A DNA stretch of 64,000 nucleotides from Darksidea phi (GCA_030770425.1 JASJFT010000041.1:186001-250000); one strand, 5' to 3'. Shown: positions 37,494 through 49,230, counted from the first letter of the stretch. Numbers and translations are program-made. Notes: a model not told the origin generated them from the letters alone.

Positions 37494-38368
37494 TCAGGTC
37501 ATCTCTTTATCTTCATCCCTTTGGGCGTGGTCCAAACTCTCCATCGAGACATCGCTTTCATCGACACGGTCGTGGTCGTCCAAGTCTTCCTTGGTGTCGT
37601 CGCTTCCATCGTCTGCCTCCTTGGAACCGGGGGTCGTCCGCACTGTCGAGGGTGACTCTGGCTCGGATGCTGCAACTTCCACGTCATCACCGGTGTCGCT
37701 CGTAAGCTGGGACTCTGACCCGCTCGTTTCTAGAACTCGGTCATCATACTCGTCGTTCATCTTGCGGATCGCTTCCAGCTTTTCCTCGTCCAAACTCAGC
37801 TTCTCCCACGCCTTGACGGCTGATTCGTATAGGTACTTCCAACGAATACCCTTCAACTCGGTCTTCGATACTTTCTCCAACTTGAAGGTATCCACGCCGA
37901 TAGAGTTGATGAGCTCTTCCGATCCGAACACAATGACTGGTGTGGCGAAGCATGGTCTGTCGTAAGGTTTTCCGCTAAACGTTCCCAGGAGAAACTTGGA
38001 CATGTTGACACCCCCTTTGACGTAGTAGAGAAAGTCGCAGCCGTCGGTGAAGAAGCCCGCGATGTATACAAGCGTCAAGCGATGCGTGATGTCCGTGTGG
38101 CCTTCGATGTCCTCTAACAACCGATTGTTGACAAGCGGTACGTTCTCCCATTCTAGCTCGAGTTTAATGCGAATCTCCGATTCTTGGTCGGAGCCGCTGC
38201 CAAATAAGTATACGCATCGATCATCTAGGATGCGCCGAGGGTCACGTCATATGAAGAGGCACAGACACAGCGAGCGCCTACCTACCTGAATATGTATATT
38301 TCCGAGTTCGAGGCGAGCAGCGTCTCTAGATCGTCCGGCTCGGGGATGACTCCACGCTCCAGATCCAT
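37494..38368 (-). CDS. Conserved-looking hypothetical protein with acidic tail
   Basis: The main exon is 38224-37494 after a CTAG acceptor; it codes 243 codons including the stop. It begins DRCVYLFGSGSDQESEIRIK and continues through a folded region (HRLTLVYIAGFFTDGCDFLYY, GTFSGKPYDRPCFATP) to a Ser/Glu/Asp-rich tail (DESDVSMESLDHAQ). I do not recognise the family. A likely first exon, 38368-38286 (MDLERGVIPEPDDLETLLAS then NSEIYIF), ends at a GTAGGT donor, but the phase is off by one base: joining the two makes an immediate stop. Either another splice site is used or a base is missing. The acidic tail suggests a nuclear or cytosolic protein. Confidence 0.6.
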
Positions 38369-39450
38369 TCCGAATGACGCAGCGTGAAGTCGGTACGGTG
38401 TGCCGGTTTCAACCGATTATGAATAATAGCCAGGTGCTGCGTTGCTATGGAGCAGTGTTGCGCTGCCGGCCCCGGATTGGCGATATGAAGGCAGGGACTG
38501 AGCAGCACAACTTGAAGAAGGAAGCGTCTGCAGCGCGCCTGTGAATGCTGGTCCTACCTAGCCTGTTGACTCTCGCGGAGCGTCAAAGGGAAAGAGACCA
38601 AGTCAGCTGCGCATTCGCTCTCAAGACATCAAGAAGGCTACCACTCTAGAGCATCGTCGTTCTAGTGCCAAGACTCAAGACTAGAAGGCTCGATTTCTCT
38701 TATCGATATAACTGCTGCACTCCGCTGTGGGGTCTCCCAACGCTCTGCGGCTCGGCAGCACATGCCATTGCTCGTCGCCTGTCAATGTTCGAAACATCAC
38801 CTCGTCGGCATTACTATGTACAGCTCTACAACTCTATTATCGTGTATAAGGTGTGGGCATAGCACCTCTATTATGTACAAACTCCCCCTGTGTTTCGTGC
38901 GGACCTTCAAAAGAGGCTCCCACTCTGAGAATCCAAACCAATAATTGCTGTACAGGTGTCATCTTCCCGGAGACTATCGCGGCTACCTTTCAAACAACTA
39001 CGTCTGATGATGCATTTCATCCAGTTGCAGGCCTTCGCCACGATGCGCATCTCGTCCTTCGGATCGAATTGTCTCGCTATTCCCATTGCTGACGTTGGCA
39101 GGCCGTTTCAGCCGTTCCTCAAGGCTGCCAGAGTTGGGATCGCCCGGGCGAAAGCTGATGGTCTCGTGTCAAGATGAGAACGGCCACGGGCAAGCCAACA
39201 GCGTGCAAGAAGCAGACTCAACGGTCGCGTATGCGCGACACTCGGAAATGAGACGAGGTTGTGAGGTCAGGCGGCGTTTGGAGGAGTTACGATTTCCTTG
39301 GCGCCAAGCGAGGCGACGACCGGGGTGCGCAAGGTGTTCACTCTGGTTGGCCAGTGTGCAACGGACTCCGCTTGCAATGCAGCCGAACAAAATGGCCTCA
39401 TACACCCACTATGCCCAAGTCAATATGTACATCTGTTCTCGGTTTCCAAC
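38369..39450. other. Intergenic containing repeat copy B
   Basis: No gene is visible. It includes the longest clean copy of the dispersed repeat (38777-38950) and the promoter region of the NACHT gene on the right. Confidence 0.5.
38777..38950 (+). repeat. Dispersed repeat, copy B (least mutated)
   Basis: About 174 bp shared with copy C on the opposite strand at 48.4-48.6 kb; the last third is also shared with copy A. Shared blocks include CACCTCGTCGG, TACAGCTCTACA, TATAAGGTGTGGG, ATAGCACCTCTA, GTACAAACTCC and TTTCGTGCGGAC. No open frame or terminal repeat could be defined, so the element type is unknown. Confidence 0.75.
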
Positions 39451-42087
39451 ATGCCCCAACCTCTACTAGCCGTCGGTCTGGCGACGGCCCTGCTCCAAAC
39501 TATCGACTTCTCTGTCCACATCCTTTCCGAGAATCATGCAATATACCCCAGCAGCGATGGCGCCTCCCCCGACAATCAAACTGTGCTTCGAGACATAACC
39601 AACAGTTTCCACCGCCTATCTTTCCGGATCAGCGAAAATGATGCGAAGCGGCGAGGCGCCGAAAAGAAGAATACGAGGTTGAGTGAAGCGGAACAATACC
39701 TTGTCAAGCTGAGCGATGAGCTGAAGGAGCTGGTCAACCCATTGACAGATGCATTTCTTCGTGTGCAACCGCGAGGGTCGTATAGTGATCCGAAGTGGGG
39801 AAGTGCGAGAGAGGCGCTGCTTACCGTATGGAAGGAAAAGGAGCTCACCACTTTGACTAAGAAGCTCAAGGGTGTCAAAAAGGAGGTTGATACCACCCTT
39901 CTGTCTGCTCTGCGGTAGGTGGCACCAGATGCATCGCGGTATACGGTTTACTCACCAATTCCAAGACAGTATCTTGACCAATCCACGGAAAAGGGGCTGC
40001 CCGTGTCTAACGTGCATGACTCCCAGACGCATCACTGGGAACGGTGGCAAAGCGACGCCATTGACACTATCCAAGCAAATGCCTGGAAACCAAAGAACAA
40101 GAAGCATGTCGAAGAGTTCTCAAAGCAGGCCGATGCTCTGGTTCTAGCAGAGAACAAAGCACATTTCTGCAGGGAAGTTTTTGCGCATTTGCATTTCAAA
40201 GAGCAGGACGATCGGCTTCATAGTATTTCCGCGCCTCATGGGGACAGTTTTAATTGGGTTTTTGATCCTCGGCGCCAGAAGGAGGGCGGTCTCCTGAAAT
40301 GGCTCGGGGACACCAGTGGTCTGAATTTGTTTTGGGTGACCGGTAAGTAGGGTAGCGAGCTTTGCCACCTCTCCACGTATCTAAAGCTCTGCGCAGGAAA
40401 GCCGGGGTGCGGTAAAAGCACTCTCATGAAGCACCTGTTCCGCAATGAACGTCTGTTCCCGCAACTCGAAGAATGGTCAGGCCACTCACCAGGATTCTTG
40501 ACCGGCTGTTTCCTCTGGAATTGCGGAAATGAGTTGCAAAAGACCTCAATTGGCCTGTTGAGCACATTGCTATACGAGACTCTTCAAGACTTGATCTACG
40601 GCCCCTACGGACAAGACCCTGGCATCATCCCTTGGCTTTTTCACGATCGGTGGAATCAATTCTTGTCCTACGGCGGAGGCTTAAGTCCTTTCACCCTTGC
40701 CGAGCTCCGGGCGTCATTTGACCTTCTCATTTCGGACGCGTCAAAGAAGTTTCTCTTTATGATTGATGGTTTGGACGAGATTGACGAAGGCCCGTCTGCT
40801 CTACTCGAAATATTCCTGACTGCCACAAAACGCGAGAACGTCAAAATGTGCATCTCGAGTCGTAAAGCTCCAGTCTTTCAACAAGCGTTTAGGGGGTGTC
40901 CCAGCCTTGAAGTTGACCAATGGATGAGGAAAGGTATCCTCTCTAGCGTCCTATATGCATTCGACCAAAACGACACCATGTTCAACATACCCGCCGAGCA
41001 TTCAGACGGCACAGAAGAGCGAGCTATCATCAACATGATAGTCGACAAATCATCGGGTGTCTTCCTCTGGGCATCTTTAGCTACCGAACTGTTACTACAG
41101 GATGTGAAAGAGACGGACGACGTGGCTACGATACGTGCTAGAGTGGATGCTCTGCCGTTCGATGTTGAGGATCTCATAGAATACATCGTCGACTCTCTCG
41201 ACGTTAAGCAACTTGAACAGGCGTCAAAACTAATTCGGCTGCTTGAGGCGCATGGATACCCCAGTCTCCTTCCCCTCTGCTTCGCCGCCGATTCAGACAC
41301 ATCATCCGGACTAGCCGCTGAAGTACGGCCGCTTACACCTTTGGAGGTCTTGACAGCCATCGAAGACATGCGCAACCTCCTAAAGTTCAAGTGCAAAACT
41401 CTTCTAGCTGTCTTCGAAGCCGACCCCATAGCGGAAGCACAGACGGAGGATGTCGACCTCAGGCACTTCAGAGTAAACTACATGCACCGATGCATTCGAG
41501 ACTTCCTTCGATCCGACACCATACTCGGACGTGTAAAGGAGGCGACAAATTACGACGCCCTCAATACAAACGAGAACTGGGCAAATGCACATCTCTGGAC
41601 GCTCAAAACACTTACGCCGCGCAATGACAGCATGCCCATCTGGGACGCTCTCATGAACTGTATAGAATATGCCCTGCGCCTCGAAGCAAGCTCAAAGCGC
41701 GTCCGCTTAACCTATCTCGACGAAGTTAGCGCTACACTACGCCATCATCTCTCGACATGCTCTCTTTCCGACATGGACTTTCCGCCTGGAGCCACTGTCC
41801 AATCGTTCCTCGATATCGCAATCTTACTGAACCTTTCCGGTTACGTAGCCATCAAAATCAGCAAGTCTGCCGATAGAAAAGAGATACGGCATGCCATGGA
41901 CTACGCCAAGGACGTACGAAAGGTGATAGACGCGGGCGGGGAGGTGAAATGGCTAGGCAAACGTGTTACGCTGAGGGAGACGTATTCGCAGAGCACGCCA
42001 GAGCTAGCTGCGCTTTTGGAGTATCATACAAAATCGGTTCGCTTCTCAACGCAGAAGCCGGTCGTGGAGTTGCCGGAGTGGGTGTAG
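39451..42087 (+). CDS. NACHT-domain STAND NTPase (NLR-like)
   Basis: Exons 39451-39914, 39966-40342 and 40397-42087 give 843 residues. The N-terminal ~210 residues are helical (LLAVGLATALLQTIDFSVHI) and match the general look of fungal STAND N-terminal domains. The NACHT core follows: Walker A GKPGCGKST across the second junction, Walker B FLFMIDGLDEID, and a sensor-like CISSRKAP. The rest is a long helical region with LTPLEVLTAIEDM and MHRCIRDFL, the usual C-terminal half of this NACHT subfamily; no WD40, ankyrin or TPR repeats are seen. Such proteins act in fungal nonself recognition and regulated cell death. The first intron needs an AAG acceptor at 39963-39965. Confidence 0.92.
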
Positions 42088-42635
42088 ATAAGCGAGGTCG
42101 AGTGCATCATTGGGTTTTGAACGAGTTGACTTATGTCATCTTACGCTGCATTCAACCAGCGAGCGGTGTCGTACATGATTGGTTGGTTGGGGGACCGTTG
42201 ATACGAGATACCCATAGTCCGAATGCATGGTGCTTATCTAGCTAACAGTCACAATCATTGCAAGCGTGGTCTTGGAGTTGCGCCCCACTTACTTGTACCT
42301 GTCTTCAACATCTTTCTGTACACCGAGTATAGTCACTGCATGGTATTGCCACCAAATTCAACAATTGTGTCACACTGAAGGCCCACAGCGAACAATGAAG
42401 TAAAAGTGTCAGGTAGCGTTCAGCTATACACTATTATAAGGGGATTCATCAACAGCCCGAAAGCTACAGTGCCTCGCTCTGCGGTTTCTGAACGTGTCTG
42501 TCCATGTTCGCTAGTCTATTCTCTGTTTGAAAATCCATCATATAGTACGATGCCCGAAGCTCCATACGCCGAGGAGCTCACACAGTCTCGCATCTGAATC
42601 CAGAAACATAGGACCGACCAGTTATAGGGGCGCGA
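42088..42635. other. Intergenic between convergent NACHT and MFS genes
   Basis: 3' flanks of two convergent genes. No gene is visible. Confidence 0.45.
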
Positions 42636-44777
42636 TTAAAGGGTATACCGGAAGAATCCAGCATGATCGCCCTTCTTGCTCTCAGTCATCATCTCCTTCT
42701 TGGTCCATACCTTCTTCTGCCCGTTGACAGAATCCGCAGCATCCCTCCTCTTGTTCTCCTCGCCGCACCACCACCGCATGAAAATGCAAAGGATGGTGCT
42801 CATGGTAAGCAAACCGATGACGATGGCATGGCCGCGATGGTACTGCGGCCCGTCCTTCCAGGTGTACGTATAGGCAGAGAGGACGCCGCCCAGGTTACCG
42901 AAGCCGACTTGCATAGCGATACCTACAGAGCGCTTGGTAGAACCACCGATGTTGTTGCCATTCCAGGCTACGGTCTGCGAGACATTGGGGTAGATGCCTG
43001 CCGCTCCAAGGAAGGTTCCCAGGTACTTGTATTTGGCGCTGTGTGTGCAGAGTTGGAGAATAAACCCGAGGATGCTATGCGAGATTAGACAAGAGTGTAT
43101 TAAATGGAGATAGGAAGGGCGAGAAGATTATGCGGGGATGTGGAGACTGTGAGCCAATGCTTTACAGAGAAGACAACGCTATGTTATGCAGATGTTGCAT
43201 GTGAAATGGGGTACAGAAAATGAAAGGCAAATGAGCAACAGGGTGGAAGGTCGGTGAGGCATGGAATGTGGTAGGGCAGACTCTAACAAGCCGATTGGTT
43301 GGAAGGAGGGTTGCACTTACGCTAGTAGGTTGCAAGAGATCATGTAGATGCCTCGCTGGCCATGCCTGTCGGCCAGCCACCCGGCGGAAATGCAAAACGC
43401 GCATGCCACCACGTATGGCGGTACAGTCATCAGTTGTGCCTTTTCGTTCTCATATCCCAGTCCTTTGATGATAGTAGGCAGAAAGAGGGAGAACGAGTAC
43501 AGGGGTGAGTAGATACCGAATGTGATGCACATATGCATCCAAATTTTCCAGTCGGAAAGAGCGCTTCGGAAGTATTTCAGGTCGAAGGTATCATCGAGAT
43601 ATGATCTGTCGGCTTCAAGACGTCGTTGCACTTCGCGTCGCTCGTCATCTGACAAGAACTTCGCTGTGGTCGGATAATCATACATGAGAAAGTATGCCGA
43701 GAGCGCTATATGATCGCTCGTGTCAGCCTATAAGGTGCCTTAAGAAGCGCAACGTAGTGTTGACGTAACCACATGGGTGCACCGATAACGCCATATGTGT
43801 ACAGAACCTGAAGGGTCCAATAGTTGACTCGTCAATACGCACTTACCGATGATAACAGTGACAGCTCCCTCGATGATGAAGATCCACGACCATGCGCCTA
43901 ACCCTCGTACATGATCCATTCTCATGATAGCTCGGGCTAGCAGTCCACCAAAGGCTCCAGCTGCCGTAGCAGCAGAGAAGAACAGAGCCATGCGGACCCC
44001 TACCTCGTGTCTCGGATACCACTGGGTAATACTGAGTGCACGTCAGTTTAACCCGCAAGAGGCCTCAGACGCTAGATATCTCCGAGGTCGTGTAATCTAA
44101 CGTACTAGAAAGTAATGCCCGGAAAAAGTCCACCTTCAGCGAGGCCAAGAGCGGCACGAACTACCAACAGACTTGAGTAGGTCTTCACCGAACCCATCAG
44201 GCAACATATGAAGCCCCATGCCACCATGATGCTGGGGATCCATATAGAAGGGCGAAAGCGCTTCATCATAAGGTTGGACGGAATTTCGGCGAGAACGTAG
44301 AAAGGAAAGAAGATGGCAAGGGCGTCGTTGTATTTGAGGGACTTCGGTGGCAGACTCAGATCTCGCTCGAGCCCGGCCAAGCGTGCGTTGCCGATATTGC
44401 TACGGTCGAGGAAGCTCATACTAGAACCTGTTAGCGGGCTACTCGAGACATGAAAAAGCTCGACCCATTTTCCACAATCCCAAATTGCCCCATCCATCAT
44501 GAGCCCCATGGCGGTTACCAGGCGCCATAATCCGCATATATTTTCTCTTCCTCATTTCACTCGGGGCATATGCATATCTGGTTTGATTGACTTACAGATA
44601 GAGCAGAGCAAGGAAGGGAATCAGAGAGAAGTCAATCTTGCGAAGCAGGCGGCGTGTTGCCTTCTCGTCGTAACCCACACACGACATGCTTCCCACATCG
44701 TCAACAGCAGAGGCTGACTTGTCAGATGTGTGGACAGAGTCCAGTGCGACGTCTTTCTCGGCAGCGATCGCAGCCAT
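42636..44777 (-). CDS. MFS transporter, anion:cation symporter (Dal5-like) family
   Basis: Five exons: 44777-44596, 44420-44106, 44031-43847, 43705-43321 and 43074-42636, giving 501 residues. The family motif SFLDRSNIGNARLAGL appears at the first junction, followed by FFPFYVLAEIPSNLMMKRF, the GLAEGGLFPG motif and WYPRHEVGVRMALFFS, which together define the allantoate/nicotinate/biotin-type anion:cation symporters of fungi. About 12 helices can be counted. The substrate is probably a small organic anion but cannot be named. Two introns are long for this window (175 nt after exon 1; 246 nt before exon 5). It converges with the NACHT gene. Confidence 0.94.
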
Positions 44778-46088
44778 GGTCTTGTCGAAATGTTTGTCGG
44801 GGCGAAGTACTAGGTGAGGTGTGTGAGGGCGTGGAGGGCAGAAAGGATGGAGGGTTGTTTTGGGACTGGACGAGAAGTGTGCCGCTTATGAGTGAAAGAG
44901 GCAGGCGCGGACGTCGTAGGTGCCCGAACCAAGATGCGCGGTCCACAGGCTCGGTGAAACCTACCTGCTGAAATTAGAGCAAGGAGGCGGTTTGCATTCT
45001 TCGCTAACGTCGTGTATCGAGCGGTGCCAGCGCGAGTTTCTGGGGGGCATCTCACCCGGTCTTCATCTCCTTCATCGCGCCACTTTGCGAAGGGTACTGG
45101 GCGGCAGCCAAATTTAATTTGGCTGTATCTTCGGGCAGCTGCGGCTTCCTCATGGCCCGTGGCCGTCCGCTCCCGCTGTCACGGTCGCATTCTGTTTGAA
45201 GTGCCTCTGTTCTTGTGTCCTTCGAGCACCGAGTGGAACGAACTAGTTAGCCTAATAGGGATTGGACGAAGGGAGTCTGGCGGAGTACAAACAGATCTCA
45301 ACCTGTTGCAGCACGACCCAAATTTGTCAAAGCGCGGCGCCCCTTAAACAAGAGGAAGCATGCCTACACTGGCAGAAGAGCTCCCATTGGGAACCCCGAG
45401 ACTCCTTTCACGTACAGTGACAACGAAGTCTGAACTATCGCATTTCGCGTTGTTAAGGGTCTCTAGAGAAAAGGAGGCTCGAGTCGTGGGACACACGTGC
45501 ACCACGCGGGTCGCCCATATACGTAATCGTATAATGCGTTGGCGCATTCTTTCGATCGGATCTGGCCGGCAATCACGCCCAGATGCCTCGTGGTTCGTGT
45601 ATGCAGAGAACTCTGGTACCCGACGTGCCACGAGCACAGAATGACTCCGTCAGCTAACCCTTCCGAGCGCCCAACAGCGGGTTTCAGCATGACATGCATG
45701 CTCAATGCCGACGTGTAACTTGTCATATGCAAATGAGTGGGACCTGGGGGGACATGGTTGCCGAAAGAATGTCTTTGAAGATAACGGTGGCAGCCTTGCG
45801 TCGCCGTGGCTGGTTTGTGAGACATTGGGCCGGTATCGCATACCTCTATTTCCAGCGACCGGGTACTAGGCCGGTCGTACCTTGCGGCATTGCCGCCGCT
45901 GAACAGACCATTTATTTCTTGATAGCTACGAACAAAGCAATGCCAACTTCCTAAAAGAGGTTAGAATACTCGTTTAGTTGAGAGGTATGGAACGGTTTAC
46001 CACTCTTTTTACGAAGTTTTCAGACGGTATAGTCGCATCTTAGCTAAAAATGTGGCGTATCTAGTGGTTGTTTTAGCAGTGCACCGAT
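44778..46088. other. 1.3-kb stretch without a recognisable gene
   Basis: The left part is the promoter of the MFS gene. Beyond about 45.3 kb the DNA becomes irregular and leads into the relic island. Open frames present are short and unrecognised. Confidence 0.45.
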
Positions 46089-47027
46089 CTACGTTGACGT
46101 TTGATAATGTCTTTGGTCCGCCGCAGTAAACCTGAATGTATCCTTGGCTAAATAGGGAAGCGTCCGGGAACGGGTGATTGAATCGGGCGGCACTGTAGAT
46201 CTCGGCGCGGTGCCGCGGGAATTGACCCGTTCAACTGTTTGAACACCGACGACAGGGGAGACGTAGGTGTATTGTTGAAACGTACTGCTCTTGCAGCGAG
46301 AAAGCTGCCTTTGGATTCTTGGCGTTGTAACTTGGTGAGGTTCCCGATCTGTGGATGGTAGTAACAAAATCTCCAGAGGTATATTGTTCTCATCGGAAGT
46401 CTTCCGAATCGCGAGGGACTTCGACATAATCATTGCACATCGATGGGCAGGTCCTTCGGAATCTTTCGCAACCATAGAGCTGCCTCTGGGGCCATTACGT
46501 GCAAGAGCAGAATCCCATTGTGCTTCCAGAAGTATTGGTCCGTCGACACGGCCGTCCTCAGCAGCCTTATAGAATACCGATAGCGATGGCTAAGAAGGGG
46601 ACGGTCCTCGTGATCTCGATCATCAGAATTCTTCCGCCTGGCTTCAGCGACCTTCGGATTCGGGAGAGCGCTGCATTGTTTGGGTGTACGACGTGGAGAA
46701 CATTCGACCCTAGGACAAGATCATAAGACTCCTCTTGGAAACTTTGGCTGAGAGTGTTGCCCTGGTGTTCTAGTTTGCGGTAAGCGACCTTTCCCTTCCA
46801 TTTCTGCCGATTCTGGAGATGTTTCTTCGAGCGCTCAAATAAAGCGGCAGCAGCGTCGGCGAAGTAAAATAGCTAAAATGGAATTTGTCCTCTGACGATG
46901 TAACCACCAGTATTAGCTCGGTGGATCCTACACGAATTTCTAGCACCATCATATTGGAATTTTTGAAAGTAGAGTGGCGGAGGTATCCAATCGCAAATCC
47001 ATGACAACATATCACCAACGATAACAT
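46089..47027 (-). pseudogene. Relic of a highly reducing polyketide synthase (C-methyltransferase region)
   Basis: Read on the minus strand, fragments match the C-methyltransferase domain of fungal highly reducing PKSs in order: a damaged motif I (MMVLEIRVGS where LEIGAGTG is normal), a helix (AAALFERSKKHLQ), motif II/III (YDLVLGSNVLHVVHP), RSLKPGGRILMIEITR, then after a TAA at 46567-46569 and a frame change EDGRVDGPILLEAQWD and KDSEGPAHRCAMIMSK. The pieces are in more than one frame with stops between them and no flanking KS, AT, KR or ACP domains are seen. It is a dead, truncated fragment of a secondary-metabolite gene. The family call rests on several motifs in the right order. Confidence 0.8.
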
Positions 47028-48371
47028 GTTCTTGCAGCCACGGGAGACTCCGGACGTGCCGCCATATTAGTATAGGAACTGATTCAAACTATAGCACGAG
47101 TTTGAACAACCTTAGGGTATTTTATCATTTCAATTAAACTGTGATGCATACTTATTTCGCCTCGAGCACTTATTTAGACACCAATTCTGTAATCTTGCAA
47201 GGTACCTCTTTATAACACCAAGGCCGTTCTAATTCAAGCTAGGTAATAGCAAATAGATACTTCTCTATTAGATACTTGCCGAAATCTATGTAACATCACA
47301 AAGACAAATAGCTCGATCCCCAACAAGTAGATCCTACATTGTCTTTCACCTCCATTACCTTGAAATTTACATCTAGAAAGTTCCTTGACCTATTCATGTT
47401 AGTTCTCGCTGCACGCAAATGCTTGTTAGTGCAGAAAACTTGCATATTTTCTAATCAGGAAAGTTAAGGGTGACGACCGGGCACCTGGGGTTAGATTCCG
47501 CCGGGAGACATTTTGGCGGCGGACATGATTTTACTCGCAACATCATCTTCCACCTTAACGTCGTCTCAACATCAACATCATTATACGGCTGAAGCATGCT
47601 ATACGTAGAAACTCTAAATTCCTCGGCCTATTCGATACTGTAAACAGTATATCAATATCGAGAATGCTTGGATGCGACGAAGTAAATTTCCATACACAGC
47701 TCGGCTATCAGCCAGAATGATCCGACATGCTGTGTTCATCGATGAACACCGAGCTAAGTTCCGACAAGATATTATGTCTCAAGAGAAGCCGACCAAAATT
47801 CATCGTTATGAACGACGGCGCAAGCATTCGCATCGTCGTGGTACTTCAGACGCAAAGACACTCGACACTGATGAATAATATAGAGATCGCAAGCCCTCTA
47901 TGCTAAACGACCGACGAGATACGTTGGCGGTACCTAAGAGATCATGAATCACTGACATCATGGCTCATATACGGACCCTCATTGTCTGAGATCGATTTCT
48001 TGGCACAGACCAATTGTTTACTGACACTTTATCATGTTGAGGAATCGAATGGGTCTAAAAAGGCGACCAAAGTCTCACGGAATGCGCACATGAACCCAAG
48101 AAGGTACCTTTTTTGCTGTCTTTTTCTGAGCTATGTTCTTACCGGCACTGCCAGCGCTGAAATGTTCTATGGCACCGACTAACGAAACTCCAAAGACTGT
48201 TTCTTGGACAACTCACTTCCACACAAAGTGGAACATTTCTCATTACCAGCGTAGAATAGTGAGTAGTTAACCCACAACGTGACCCAATTGCATCACTCAT
48301 AGATGGATGGCTGACATCCTCGAGCATCCTGGTGAGGAACCGAGACGGATAGGCATCCCTCGAGAAGCCAA
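47028..48371. other. AT-rich, degenerate region
   Basis: No intact gene. Plus-strand frames between about 47.65 and 48.18 kb read some protein-like stretches separated by stops (for example SLSEIDFLAQTNCLLTLYHV), so another broken gene may lie here, but I could not name it. Confidence 0.45.
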
Positions 48372-48586
48372 ACTTATAGGTGTCATCTCCTGGCTTATTT
48401 TTTCAAATTTTCATAGTGGCAGCCACTTTTCTAAAGTCCGCACGAAACATAGTAGGAGTTTGTACGCAGTAGAGGTGCTATTCCCACACCTTATATACGG
48501 TAATAGAGCTGTAGAGCTGTATACGGTACTGTCGATCGTAAGAGATATTTACGACCGACGAGGTAATATTTCGAATATTAACAGGC
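48372..48586 (-). repeat. Dispersed repeat, copy C (mutated, RIP-like)
   Basis: About 215 bp matching copy B in reverse orientation. Many differences are C-to-T or G-to-A relative to B: for instance B has CAATGTTCGAAACATCACC where C has TAATATTCGAAATATTACC. C also has an extra ~20 bp. The left 30-40 bp beyond the AATCC-like block diverge from B. Confidence 0.75.
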
Positions 48587-48641
48587 TACGAAAAGGGATC
48601 AGCGTTAGAACCGTAGATTAGAACGACAAGAGATTCCAACA

Positions 48642-49230
48642 ATCTTCTGGCTTATAATATCGCATTAAGAACTTATACCTACCCAGAACATGAGCATCGA
48701 AAGATGTCCCTAAAGGCCGTTAGCAAGTGGTGCGACGCTTTTCATTAGGAATCTACCGATAGCAGAATTCTTCGCTTTCATATACCATGACTCCTACCTC
48801 GCTCTTCTGCTAGTATGCGACGAAGGTTGTGTCGAATTTACGACCACCACATATGTGCCGATGCCCGGCTGATGGTAGTGAAGCTGGTCATTCTCGTTAC
48901 GATCTAACATTCGATAGACCCTGAGGATGTTAGAGTCGGCATTAGTGCCCGAGAACTTGTTATCTACGTTTGCGGCAGACCCCATTCAGAGGGGTAGCAC
49001 TGCCTATTGCGTTGGATAGAAGTTGCCCTGTCTCGCCATTGCTCGTGCCCAAAGCAAAGCACGAACTTCTCCCTAGGTCTATAGCTCCGCGATTGGTTCG
49101 CTACAACAGGTTCATTGCGTCGCAATGGAAATTTAGCCGCTCCTGTAATGGTCCGTCGGCGGGGTATTCTGGATCCTGGCACGCCATGTTGAGGCTGTAA
49201 TAGACTAATGAGAAATGAGAACAAACACAC
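48642..49230 (-). pseudogene. Broken DUF2235 (alpha/beta-hydrolase-like) gene fragment
   Basis: The minus strand reads, in order, REKFVLCF (start of the DUF2235 domain), then NKFSGTNADSNILRVYRMLD, HYHQPGIGTYV, SHTSRRAR, a stop, SWYMKAKNSAIG, and after a plausible intron (GTAGAT donor, GCTAAC branch, TTTAG acceptor, about 48711-48765) GTSFDAHVLGRYKFLMRYY. This matches the N-terminal third of fungal DUF2235 proteins, related to bacterial Tle1 phospholipase effectors. The expected FGFSRGAYTAR nucleophile region is absent: sequence similar to repeat copy C starts where it should be. In-frame stops and a frame change confirm that it is dead. Confidence 0.75.

Noticed and set aside
44810..45644. 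Several open frames upstream of the MFS gene
   Set aside because: All short and overlapping on both strands, with no recognisable content.
48378..48390. AGGTGTCATCT also present beside copy B (38955), suggesting terminal inverted repeats
   Set aside because: The word is short, lies in the opposite orientation relative to the element in the two copies and has no partner at the other ends.
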